Source of the DNA: Actinomycetes bacterium
GTDB taxonomy: Bacteria; Actinomycetota; Coriobacteriia; Coriobacteriales; Eggerthellaceae
Assembly: GCA_023394615.1 (NCBI GenBank)
Contig: JAEXAI010000022.1
Span: 70,584-134,583 of the forward strand
Reading direction: 5' to 3'
DNA: 64,000 nt
In this document: piece by piece, positions 24,531 through 33,961 of the stretch
Numbering within the stretch: the stretch's first letter is position 1
Layout of the letters: the number at the start of each line of letters is the position of its first letter
Made by a program: the position numbers and the translations under genes
Notes under the pieces: model-generated
What the model saw: the letters and a program-made list of their open reading frames with translations, nothing else
Databases searched by the model: none
Told to the model about the DNA's origin: nothing

Positions 24531-26101
<1,571 letters not shown>

Positions 26102-26113
26102 GGCGGGTAGAGC

Positions 26114-27034
26114 ATGCCGAACCTTCACGATATAGAAAGGCGTATCAACTCCGTCAATTCGACGAAGCAGATTACGCGCACCATGGAAATGGTGGCCGCA
26201 GCAAAGATACGTCGCTCTAACGAGCGCGTGTTGGCTGCTACGCCGTATTCCGATTCCATGGCTGAGATGCTGGCGAATGTTGCCGAACGTGCGGGCGGCT
26301 CTGAAAACGCGCTCTTGCATGAGCATGAAGAAGTAAAGAACATCCTAGCCATCGCCGTGGTTTCCGACCGCGGCCTGGCTGGGGGCTTCAACTCCAATGT
26401 ATTGCGCAGTGTCGAGAAGTCTATCAAGGCTCACTCGGCTGAAGGCGCACAGGTTCATGTGATTGCCTGTGGCAAGAAGGCGATATCGTACTTCAACTTC
26501 CGTGGCATCGAAGTTGACATGGTCTTCAAGGACATGTCGGCTGATCCTACGGTGGAAGAGGCGACGGCCATTGCCAAGCGTGCCATCGACGGATATATCG
26601 CCAGAGATTATGATCAGGTCGTACTGACCTATAATCATGCGAAAAATGCTGCCGAGCAGGTTCTGCGTAATGAAACGATATTGCCCATCGACGCGAAGAG
26701 CGTTGCCAGGCAGCCTGATATTCCGCAGGGCGAAGGCATAGTTGCAGAAGAAGAGGACACGACCGCCATTGAAGGCGAGGTCATCTTCGAGCCGAGTGCC
26801 GAAGCCGTTTTGGATAATCTGCTTCCTGCATACGTGAAAACGATGATTTACCATGCATTGGTGGACAGTGCTGCAGGCGAGCAAGGTGCTCGTCGAAACG
26901 CAATGAAATCAGCAACCGATAATGCGAACGACATGGTTGAGACCCTGAACAGGTATTACAACCGAGTTCGCCAAGGTGCCATCACGACGGAACTCACCGA
27001 GATCGTCAGCGGCGCCGCAGCTTTGGAGGAATAA
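26114..27034 (+). CDS. atpG: F1Fo ATP synthase subunit gamma
   Basis: Central rotor shaft, 306 residues. The conserved N-terminal helix IERRINSVNSTKQITRTMEM and the C-terminal ARRNAMKSATDNANDM and NRVRQGAITTELTEIVSGA segments are intact. Residues about 200-225 include an acidic insertion (EGIVAEEEDTTAIEGEV), slightly longer than in E. coli and seen in other actinobacterial gamma subunits. The stop codon directly abuts the atpD start. Confidence 0.95.
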   Translation: MPNLHDIERRINSVNSTKQITRTMEMVAAAKIRRSNERVLAATPYSDSMAEMLANVAERAGGSENALLHEHEEVKNILAIAVVSDRGLAGGFNSNVLRSVEKSIKAHSAEGAQVHVIACGKKAISYFNFRGIEVDMVFKDMSADPTVEEATAIAKRAIDGYIARDYDQVVLTYNHAKNAAEQVLRNETILPIDAKSVARQPDIPQGEGIVAEEEDTTAIEGEVIFEPSAEAVLDNLLPAYVKTMIYHALVDSAAGEQGARRNAMKSATDNANDMVETLNRYYNRVRQGAITTELTEIVSGAAALEE

Positions 27035-28471
27035 ATGGCTGAAGAAATCAAAGATATTCAGAAGGGGGCTGTTGGGCGAATCGTCCGTATCGTCGGACCT
27101 GTTGTTGATGTCGAGTTTCCGCAAGATTCGATGCCGGCTATCTACAACGCGCTGACGATCGACGCCACCACCCCCATTGGCGAAATCAAGCTGGTCATGG
27201 AAGTGCAGATGCATCTTCCCGGCGACTTGGTACGCGCCGTCGCCATGTCGTCAACCGACGGCTTGGTTCGTGGCTTGGAAGTGCAGGATACGGGCGCACC
27301 TATTATGATGCCCGTTGGCCCGCAAACCTTGGGTCGCATCTGGAACGTCATCGGCGAGCCCGTCGATGGCAAACCGATGCCCGAGATCGCCGAGTACCTG
27401 CCCATCCATCACGCCGCTCCCGACTATGACACCCTGACTACCACGACCGAGATCTTCGAGACTGGCATCAAAGTCGTCGACCTGATCGAGCCCTTCATCA
27501 AAGGCGGCAAGACTGGTCTGTTCGGCGGTGCTGGCGTTGGTAAAACGGTTATCATCCAGGAACTCATCAACAACCTTGCTCAGGCACATGGTGGCACGTC
27601 AGTGTTCACTGGCGTGGGCGAGCGTACTCGTGAGGGCACAGACCTTTACATCGAGATGAGCGAGTCTGGCGTTATCAACAAAACCTGCCTAGTTTACGGT
27701 CAGATGAACGAGCCGCCGGGAGCGCGTCTGCGCGTCGGTCTGGCTGGCCTCACCGAAGCTGAGTACTTCCGCGACCAGGGTCAGGACGTGCTGTTGTTCA
27801 TCGACAACATCTTCCGTTTCACCCAGGCAGGCTCCGAAGTGTCAGCACTGCTGGGCCGCATGCCTTCTGCTGTAGGCTACCAGCCTACGCTGGCCACCGA
27901 AATGGGTGACCTGCAGGAACGCATTACGTCAACCGACGTTGGATCCATCACGTCCGTGCAGGCCGTTTACGTGCCCGCCGACGACTTGACAGACCCGGCT
28001 CCTGCTACTACGTTTACCCACTTGGATGCTAAGACGGTTCTTTCCCGTAGCATCGCTGACTTGGGCCTGTACCCGGCCGTTGACCCTCTGGAGTCCAACA
28101 GCCGCGCACTCGATCCGCAGATTGTCGGCGACGAGCACTACGCGGTTGCCGTTGGCGTGCAGGAGATTCTGCAGAACTACAAAGACCTGCAGGACATCAT
28201 CGCCATTCTGGGTATGGACGAGCTCTCTGAAGAGCAGAAACTGGTCGTGAACCGCGCCCGCAAGGTGCAGCAGTTCTTGAGCCAGCCGTTCCATGTAGCC
28301 GAGCAGTTTACCGGCAACAAGGGCATCTACGTGAAGCTGGAAGACACCATCCGTTCCTTTAGGGAGATTCTGGATGGCAAGGCCGACGAAGTTCCCGAGC
28401 AGTGCTTCCGTTACAAGGGCGCTATCGAGGACGTGTACGCCGCCTATGACGAACTGAAGAAGGGCGCATAA
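27035..28471 (+). CDS. atpD: F1Fo ATP synthase subunit beta, catalytic
   Basis: Catalytic subunit of F1, 478 residues. Walker A is GGAGVGKTV (about 168-176), the catalytic Glu lies in GVGERTREGTDLY (about 198-210), and Walker B in VLLFIDNIFRF (about 254-264). The family signature PAPATTFTHLDAKTVLSR is present. The N-terminus has a few extra residues (MAEEIKDIQKG). Zero-base spacing with both atpG and atpC. Confidence 0.98.
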   Translation: MAEEIKDIQKGAVGRIVRIVGPVVDVEFPQDSMPAIYNALTIDATTPIGEIKLVMEVQMHLPGDLVRAVAMSSTDGLVRGLEVQDTGAPIMMPVGPQTLGRIWNVIGEPVDGKPMPEIAEYLPIHHAAPDYDTLTTTTEIFETGIKVVDLIEPFIKGGKTGLFGGAGVGKTVIIQELINNLAQAHGGTSVFTGVGERTREGTDLYIEMSESGVINKTCLVYGQMNEPPGARLRVGLAGLTEAEYFRDQGQDVLLFIDNIFRFTQAGSEVSALLGRMPSAVGYQPTLATEMGDLQERITSTDVGSITSVQAVYVPADDLTDPAPATTFTHLDAKTVLSRSIADLGLYPAVDPLESNSRALDPQIVGDEHYAVAVGVQEILQNYKDLQDIIAILGMDELSEEQKLVVNRARKVQQFLSQPFHVAEQFTGNKGIYVKLEDTIRSFREILDGKADEVPEQCFRYKGAIEDVYAAYDELKKGA

Positions 28472-28882
28472 ATGTCTACTTTGTTCTGCGATATCGTTAC
28501 TCCTGCCAAGAAGCTGTTTACGGAGGACTGCTACATGGTGGTCGTGCCGGGCGTGGAAGGCGAGATGGGGTATCTGGAAGGTCATGCGCCGCTTGTCTCG
28601 ACGCTTGCCGATGGTGTGGTCCGCGTTCTTTCGGACGCATCCACGGTTGCGCATCGTTACGCCCTGCAGGGTGGTTACGTGCAGGTGACCGGCAAAAAGG
28701 TGATCGTTCTGGCAGACCGCGCCATTCCCGTCGACGAGATCGATGCCAATGACGTGAAGGCGAAGATTTCGACTCTCGAGTCAGAAATCGGCAACCTTGC
28801 GGATGACGACGCTCAGAAGAACCTCAAGGAAATCGACCTTGGGTGGTATAAGCTGCAGGAGCACGCTTTGGAAACGAAGTAG
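28472..28882 (+). CDS. atpC: F1Fo ATP synthase subunit epsilon
   Basis: 136-residue rotor subunit with regulatory function. The N-terminal beta-sandwich starts TLFCDIVTPAKKLF and contains GEMGYLEGHAPLVSTLADG; a C-terminal helical pair follows (VKAKISTLESEI). Last gene of the operon, followed 28 bases later by a terminator. Confidence 0.95.
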   Translation: MSTLFCDIVTPAKKLFTEDCYMVVVPGVEGEMGYLEGHAPLVSTLADGVVRVLSDASTVAHRYALQGGYVQVTGKKVIVLADRAIPVDEIDANDVKAKISTLESEIGNLADDDAQKNLKEIDLGWYKLQEHALETK

Positions 28883-28910
28883 TTCTTACGCGCTGTATAT
28901 CGTATTGCAA

Positions 28911-28967
28911 GCGGGTGCCTTCGGGTGCCCGCTTTTTCTTTTGCACGAACTGATTTTCGTGCAAAAG
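28911..28967 (+). terminator. Terminator after the atp operon, with a second hairpin
   Basis: GCGGGTGCC-TTC-GGGTGCCCGC (28911-28932) followed by TTTTTCTTTT is a good intrinsic terminator. It runs into a perfect 12-bp hairpin, CTTTTGCACGAA (28938-28949) / TTCGTGCAAAAG (28956-28967), whose first arm overlaps the T-run; this could act on the other strand or as a back-up. Confidence 0.88.
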
Positions 28968-29182
28968 AGGCCCCCTTCTGTTGCGGTTCTGCTGCGGTGA
29001 GTATGGAAAACTACGTTGGTCTATCGACCCTTTTCCTAACCGCTGAAATCCAAAGCGGCGGTTGGTAGGTTCCCGGTTCGGGTACAATATGGTATTGTGT
29101 CCATAGCAAATACTCCCCTCTGTCGATCGCGCTCACCGTCAATCCGCAGATATTCTGCGTCTGCCGCGAAAGGATGAAAACC

Positions 29183-29662
29183 ATGCCTCTACAAAACATG
29201 AGTTCCCAGAATATAGCGAACCGCCCGAAGCTTCTAATCGTTCTGTGTGCGCTCATGCTCGCACTTGTCCTGCTGCCTGCGTGCTCTTCGACATCGGGTT
29301 CTTTCGGCAGTTCTTCATCTGGCTCAAGCTCGCAGACCTCGAGCGGGCAAAGCAGCGGATACACGACCGTTTCCGTCGAAGAGGCCAAACAAATGATTGA
29401 TGCAGGCGGTATCACCGTTGTGGATGTGCGCAGAAGCGACGAGTACGCATCTGGCCATCTGCCCGGTGCAATCAACGTTCCCAACGAGGATATTTCAAAA
29501 ACTCAGCCGGAAGCCCTGCCCGATAAAGATGCGAAGCTGTTGGTGTATTGCCGCACGGGCGTGCGCAGCGCGCAGGCTTCCACGAAGCTGGTCGACATGG
29601 GATATACCCAGGTCTACAACATGGATGGCGGTATCACCGCGTGGAAATACGACACTGAATAA
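29183..29662 (+). CDS. Rhodanese-domain lipoprotein
   Basis: 159-residue outward-facing lipoprotein. ATG 29183 is preferred over ATG 29174, which overlaps the AAGGA site. Signal peptide with lipobox LLPAC (lipid-bearing Cys near residue 34), a Ser/Gly linker (about 35-60), then a single rhodanese domain (about 62-159): DVRRSDEYASGHLPGAINVP and the active-site loop CRTGVRS with catalytic Cys. Such proteins transfer sulfane sulfur or handle redox-active sulfur outside the membrane; the actual substrate is unknown. Monocistronic by spacing. Confidence 0.88.
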   Translation: MPLQNMSSQNIANRPKLLIVLCALMLALVLLPACSSTSGSFGSSSSGSSSQTSSGQSSGYTTVSVEEAKQMIDAGGITVVDVRRSDEYASGHLPGAINVPNEDISKTQPEALPDKDAKLLVYCRTGVRSAQASTKLVDMGYTQVYNMDGGITAWKYDTE

Positions 29663-29737
29663 ACAAGCTTGAAGGCGCGAATGCCCAATCGCGAATCGCT
29701 TCCAGATTGCCATTCGACACGTCGTAAGGCGTTGTCA

Positions 29738-29787
29738 CTTCCATAACGCCACGTTGCGGAGCGTTACCGCTTCCATAACGCCACGTT
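29738..29787 (+). repeat. Short direct repeat, two units of 32 bp
   Basis: CTTCCATAACGCCACGTT occurs at 29738-29755 and 29770-29787 with similar flanks (GCGTTGTCA / GCGTTACCG). Each unit can form a small hairpin through GCGTT and AACGC. It lies between the rhodanese gene and the DUF4013 gene. Confidence 0.7.
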
Positions 29788-29906
29788 AACGAATAGCTCA
29801 ACAGATTAACTTTGATTTATACTAGTCTCATTCGCAAAGCACTATCGCTTCTATTTCGAGACTCGTGCTTTTGTGCATGTAACTCTTCCATTGAAAGGAA
29901 CCTACG

Positions 29907-31316
29907 ATGCAATCAGGATATTTTGCCGCAGCTTGGGGCGATATAAAGAACTCACCGGGATGGTTCGGAAAACTGTGCCTTTTGGCCCTTATTTCTCTGA
30001 TTCCCATATTCGGCCCAATAGCTGTCATCGGCTACATGTACGGATGGGCACGCGACATTTCTTGGAACGTGCATGCCCCTATGCCGGAAAAAATGTTTGG
30101 CAACGAGGATGGCCGCCAGTATAGTCGCGGTTTCTTTGTCATCGTGATTGGCGTCATTTTCATGTTAGTGCCTTCAATCGTACAAGGAATATTCGGTGGA
30201 ATAGGCACGGGATTCAGCTCTGGTAATTCATCCACGTTCTTTCTGGCGGGCTTCGCTGGCTTTCTAGCAGAAGTAGTCGTGGCGCTGCTGTACGTGTTTG
30301 CATTATTGTTCTCGTGGGCCGGCGCGATGCGCACCAGCATATACGGTCGCCTATCAGCTGGCTTGCAGGTGAAAAAAATCTGGGCGATGATCAGGCATGA
30401 TTCCAATGGCTTGCTCCGTATTCTGGGGATGACGCTCCTTGTTGGACTCATAATCATATTCGTGATGATGCTGGTCATGCTCCTGTTGGTTATGGTTGCT
30501 ATATTTGCAGGCATCGGCGCGATGGCTCCGTTTATCAACATGGGTTCTACGGTATACAACGATTCTCTTATTGACAGTATGGTTTCTTCGATTATGCCGT
30601 TTATCGTAATCGTGATTATCGTTGGCGGAGCATTGAGCTTCCTGTGCATTGTCGCCAGCATGTTCCTCGAGTTATTGCAGGCTCGCGCCTTAGGTTACTG
30701 GGCACGTGGTTTTGAAGTGGCTCAATGGCGCGGTCAAGACGATCCGATGCCTTTTGAGCTCCAGCAGCAATACGCACAGCCCCAACAGGGTCAAGCCCAG
30801 TATGGCCAATCGCAGCCTCAACAGCAGCAAAATGCGCAGCCGTATTACGGAACACCCGCCCAAGGTCAACCGACGCAGCAGCAATCCGCTCAGGCTCAAT
30901 CAACGCAGCCATACTATGGAACGCCGGTGCAGCAGGCAGCCCCCGCTGCAGAGCAACCGACGCAACCGACGGCTCCCGCCGCAGAGCAACCGACAGTAGC
31001 TGAACCTGTGGCTGCGGCTCCGGCTGCTCCCACACCCGCTCAACCTGCAGCTCCGACAGCTACTGCCAAGCCGGTAACACCGGCTGCTTCAGCACCTGCC
31101 GAGAAGCCCGCAGCCCAGCCTGCACCTGCGCCTTCAGCACCTGCAGCTCCCGCTCAGCCTGCAACTCCGGCAGCCCCGACTGCGCCTGCGGTCAAGCCTG
31201 CGGTACCGGCCGAGCCTGTGAATCCTGTTGCTCCGGCAACTCCGACCCAGCCTGAGCCGCCTGCTCCTTTGCAACCGTCGTCAGACGATGCCGAGAAGCC
31301 CGAGGCCGACAAGTAA
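29907..31316 (+). CDS. DUF4013 membrane protein with a long Pro/Ala/Gln-rich tail
   Basis: 469 residues, GAAAGGAAC upstream of ATG 29907. Residues 1 to about 265 contain six or so hydrophobic segments with the DUF4013 start pattern (MQSGYFAAAWGDIKNSPGWF). The remaining 200 residues are disordered: first Gln-rich with QPYYGTP repeated twice, then runs of PAAEQPT and long Pro-Ala stretches, ending in EKPEADK. DUF4013 has no defined function. The tail may be a flexible cytoplasmic or surface arm. The DNA behind it is strongly biased (GCT/CCT/CAG codons), so length variation between strains is likely. Confidence 0.82.
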   Translation: MQSGYFAAAWGDIKNSPGWFGKLCLLALISLIPIFGPIAVIGYMYGWARDISWNVHAPMPEKMFGNEDGRQYSRGFFVIVIGVIFMLVPSIVQGIFGGIGTGFSSGNSSTFFLAGFAGFLAEVVVALLYVFALLFSWAGAMRTSIYGRLSAGLQVKKIWAMIRHDSNGLLRILGMTLLVGLIIIFVMMLVMLLLVMVAIFAGIGAMAPFINMGSTVYNDSLIDSMVSSIMPFIVIVIIVGGALSFLCIVASMFLELLQARALGYWARGFEVAQWRGQDDPMPFELQQQYAQPQQGQAQYGQSQPQQQQNAQPYYGTPAQGQPTQQQSAQAQSTQPYYGTPVQQAAPAAEQPTQPTAPAAEQPTVAEPVAAAPAAPTPAQPAAPTATAKPVTPAASAPAEKPAAQPAPAPSAPAAPAQPATPAAPTAPAVKPAVPAEPVNPVAPATPTQPEPPAPLQPSSDDAEKPEADK

Positions 31317-31352
31317 GGCTTTGCAGGACAACGCATAAGACTAATCAAGTTG

Positions 31353-31400
31353 GCGTCCCCTCCGAGAGCAGATAAACATGCTCGAAGAGGGGGCGCTTCT
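31353..31400 (+). terminator. Probable terminator after the DUF4013 gene
   Basis: GCGTCCCCTC (31353-31362) pairs with GAGGGGGCGC (31387-31396) through nine pairs and one G-T; an inner GAGCA / TGCTC stem (31366-31370 / 31379-31383) extends it. TTCT follows, so the T-run is weak. Confidence 0.65.
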
Positions 31401-31502
31401 ATGCTGCCCTCGTGTGGTATTCAAATCGGTTTGGCATTCTGCTGGGGTCCAATTCGCAAACGCCATGAAAACACGGCTCGCATTCCTGGTGATTTCTGAT
31501 TA

Positions 31503-31664
31503 TTGTCAATGAAGCCTGCTATGTGCGATTGTGCAGTCTAGAATCATAGGCCGAATTTTTGTGACCTGCGCAAATGCGTCCCGACACGTCTTGTCGGGGC
31601 GAGAATACCCGGCGAAAGGCTCGTTTTCGCACTCCTAATCGCACACAGCGGGTTTTATTGACAA
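31503..31664. repeat. Large inverted-repeat element, type 1, copy B
   Basis: Arms TTGTCAATGAAGCCTGCTAT then GTGCGAT (31503-31529) and 31638-31664 are largely complementary and match the 4011 element. The interior has GACCTGCGCAAATGCG, close to the CACCTGCGCAAACGC of copy A, plus a small inner hairpin (CCCGACACGTCTTGTCGGGG). It lies in the 587-base gap between the DUF4013 gene and tetR. Confidence 0.85.
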
Positions 31665-31820
31665 AACCTGTTTTCTCTATTGGTTCAATTTCGAAATATT
31701 GACGAAATAATATTAAACGTCAAACTGCGTAAAATGCTAAACCATCAGGCGAATCAATTAGAATAAGCACTATTGCCGAGGGGTATAACCAGTCGCATTG
31801 ACGTATTTGCGACTTTGTTC

Positions 31821-31850
31821 ATTGACGTAACGTCAATAGCTTTTTATTAT
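31821..31850 (+). promoter_or_regulatory. tetR promoter with overlapping palindromic operator
   Basis: TTGACG (31822-31827) and TATTAT (31845-31850) are spaced 17 bases apart. The -35 box lies inside ATTGACGTAACGTCAAT (31821-31837), a 17-bp palindrome broken only at its centre. Extra TTGACG / CGTCAA half-sites are at 31699-31723 and 31798-31803. This suggests autoregulation by the TetR protein encoded 54 bases downstream. Confidence 0.75.
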
Positions 31851-31903
31851 GTACCCATCATCAGTTTTGACAGAGTGTCGAAGCTATGAAAGGGGCAAGG
31901 GAA

Positions 31904-32530
31904 ATGGACGGTCAGGGCACTATCGAAGGGGCTGCGGCCAAGCGTCGCGAGGAAATCGTGGAAGCTGCTCGTACACTCTACGAGGAAAAGGGCCTAGACA
32001 AAACCACGGTGAAGGATATCACTGAATCGGTGGGGGTCACACGTAGCCTGTTCTACCATTACTTCGACAACAAAGACGCTGTCACCGAAGCGGTGCTCGA
32101 TGCGTATGTGGACGATTTCATCCAGCTGGTTTATTACTGGAACGAATCCCGTGAGCCACTGAACGTGCAAAAGGCACTGCACGACTGCATCAAAATGCTT
32201 CGTCGTGGCGTGTTCGATAAAGATTCCTTCCGCCACGACATGATCCAAAACGAGAACGCGAGCTTGTATCTGCGCTTCTACTCGCGCACGGCGGAAGCAT
32301 TGGCCCGCTACATCACAGATACGACGGTGGTGGATTACGAAAACTACCACGATGTTCAGATTAAACATGTGTACGAGACCTTCTATGTGCTCATTAGCGG
32401 CATCGTTGCCTTTGTCAGGCGCTATCCAGATGCTCCCGATGATCTGTTGGAAGATTTGGTGGCGCAAACGCTCAGGCTTGACTTGGGAGGTGATGGGCCC
32501 CAAGAAGTCCAAGCGGCTGTGCCCGGATAA
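31904..32530 (+). CDS. TetR/AcrR-family transcriptional regulator
   Basis: 208 residues from ATG 31904, eight bases after AGGGG; ATG 31886 is in frame but has no site before it. N-terminal helix-turn-helix: REEIVEAARTLYEEKGLDKT, then VKDITESVGVTRSLFYHYFD (about 14-56). The C-terminal helical domain would bind an unknown ligand. The palindrome in its promoter fits self-repression, and the DUF5692 gene 200 bases downstream is the natural target or partner. Confidence 0.9.
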   Translation: MDGQGTIEGAAAKRREEIVEAARTLYEEKGLDKTTVKDITESVGVTRSLFYHYFDNKDAVTEAVLDAYVDDFIQLVYYWNESREPLNVQKALHDCIKMLRRGVFDKDSFRHDMIQNENASLYLRFYSRTAEALARYITDTTVVDYENYHDVQIKHVYETFYVLISGIVAFVRRYPDAPDDLLEDLVAQTLRLDLGGDGPQEVQAAVPG

Positions 32531-32730
32531 GGGCGACGCGTCGCGCGCAGCAAACAAGTTGACGTGCCGTGCGCGAGACGTCGCAAATCAAAGTAGTGAG
32601 CCACCTGCGAAAAGGCGCAGTTGGCTGAGGGGCTGCGGGAATCGCAGCTTTGGGGGACAGGGGAAAAGGCCCTGTCGTATGGGGCGCGCGGGTAGAGGCC
32701 GCACGCCCCGTGCAAAGGAAAGGAGCTCCA

Positions 32731-33807
32731 ATGCTATTCCAAGTATACGGCGATAATGCGCTATTCCAGTGGGCAGGGTGGATAATGGTCTTCGTCGGCC
32801 TCATTCTGCTAAACGAACTGGCGCGCAGAAGCAAGGCAGGCGGCATTTTTATGTTCGTGGCGCTACCTATCGCCATGACAATCTACTGTATCGTCGTTTC
32901 CGTGGGTGCTGCAAACGGCGCCGAATGGGGTGTGAACAATCCGACGGTGCTATTCCAAAACGGCTGGTTCCACTACGCGAAAGTGTATGCAGCGCTCACC
33001 GGCTGCATCGGCTTCATGATTCTGAAGTATCAATGGGGCAAGCTGGGCAAATCGGAAATGTTCAAGTGCTTCCCGTTCGTGATTGTTGCCATCAACATCA
33101 TGATCGCGAACGTGAGCGACTTCGAATCTTTCATCCACTACACCCAGTACATGAGCGGCATCATCCAGGATCCGAACATGCCCGGTTCGGCAGGCGCATT
33201 CCTGCAGAACGGTTCAATCGTGTGGGTTACGTCCGAATACGCTACGCAGATTGCCGGTTACAACAACCTGTTCAACGGCATTGCAGGTCTGATCAACATC
33301 TTCTGCATGACCGGTTGGTGGGGCATCTACGTGTCGAAGAAAAAGCAGGACATGCTGTGGCCTGACATGACGTGGGTATTCATCATCGCCTACGATATCT
33401 GGAACTTCTGCTACACCTACAACTGCCTGCCCAACCACGCATGGTACTGCGGCCTGGCACTGCTGCTGGCACCGACCGTTGCTGGTATGATCTGGAACAA
33501 AGGCGGCTGGATTCAGAACCGCGCGAACACGCTGGCTATCTGGTGCATGTTCGCACAGGTGTTCCCGACTTTCCAGGACAGCTTCCCCGACATGGGATTC
33601 GATAGCGTCTTCGCCGTTCAGTCCACTCTGAACCAGACCACGAACCTGACGGTGTCTATCATCGCCTTGGCAGTGAACGTGTTCGCTATCTGCTACATCA
33701 TCTACCGCGCCAAGAAGCTGGGTGTGAACCCCTACAAGAAGGAAGTATTCGTGGGAACGCGCGACTTCGACAAGGCTATGGCTCGCCGCGAGGATGTGGC
33801 TGCGTAA
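32731..33807 (+). CDS. DUF5692-family polytopic membrane protein
   Basis: 358 residues from ATG 32731 with GGAAAGGAG upstream (a longer frame to 32650 has no such site). About nine to ten hydrophobic helices, rich in Trp, Tyr and Asn (AYDIWNFCYTYNCLPNHAWYC, cited in part, near residue 230). I recall this family as DUF5692, found mainly in Coriobacteriia next to TetR-type genes; its function is not established. Charged cytoplasmic loops include SKKKQDM and a C-terminal basic tail. A transporter or membrane enzyme are both possible. Confidence 0.75.
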   Translation: MLFQVYGDNALFQWAGWIMVFVGLILLNELARRSKAGGIFMFVALPIAMTIYCIVVSVGAANGAEWGVNNPTVLFQNGWFHYAKVYAALTGCIGFMILKYQWGKLGKSEMFKCFPFVIVAINIMIANVSDFESFIHYTQYMSGIIQDPNMPGSAGAFLQNGSIVWVTSEYATQIAGYNNLFNGIAGLINIFCMTGWWGIYVSKKKQDMLWPDMTWVFIIAYDIWNFCYTYNCLPNHAWYCGLALLLAPTVAGMIWNKGGWIQNRANTLAIWCMFAQVFPTFQDSFPDMGFDSVFAVQSTLNQTTNLTVSIIALAVNVFAICYIIYRAKKLGVNPYKKEVFVGTRDFDKAMARREDVAA

Positions 33808-33894
33808 GCAAATCGTCGATAGCACGAAACGAAAAACTCTCGCAAACGCTCGTAACAACGAGGAAAACATCCAGAATTATACAAGTGTTGCGAC

Positions 33895-33928
33895 AAAGGC
33901 CGGGAACCGAAAAGGTCCCCGGCCTTTT
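33895..33928 (+). terminator. Rho-independent terminator after the DUF5692 gene
   Basis: AAAGGCCGGGAACC pairs with GGTCCCCGGCCTTTT around a GAAAA loop, with one bulge; TTTTG follows. It ends 34 bases before the next start codon. Confidence 0.85.
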
Positions 33929-33961
33929 GCGGTAGAATGGTCATCGATTGTGAGGCCTAAT

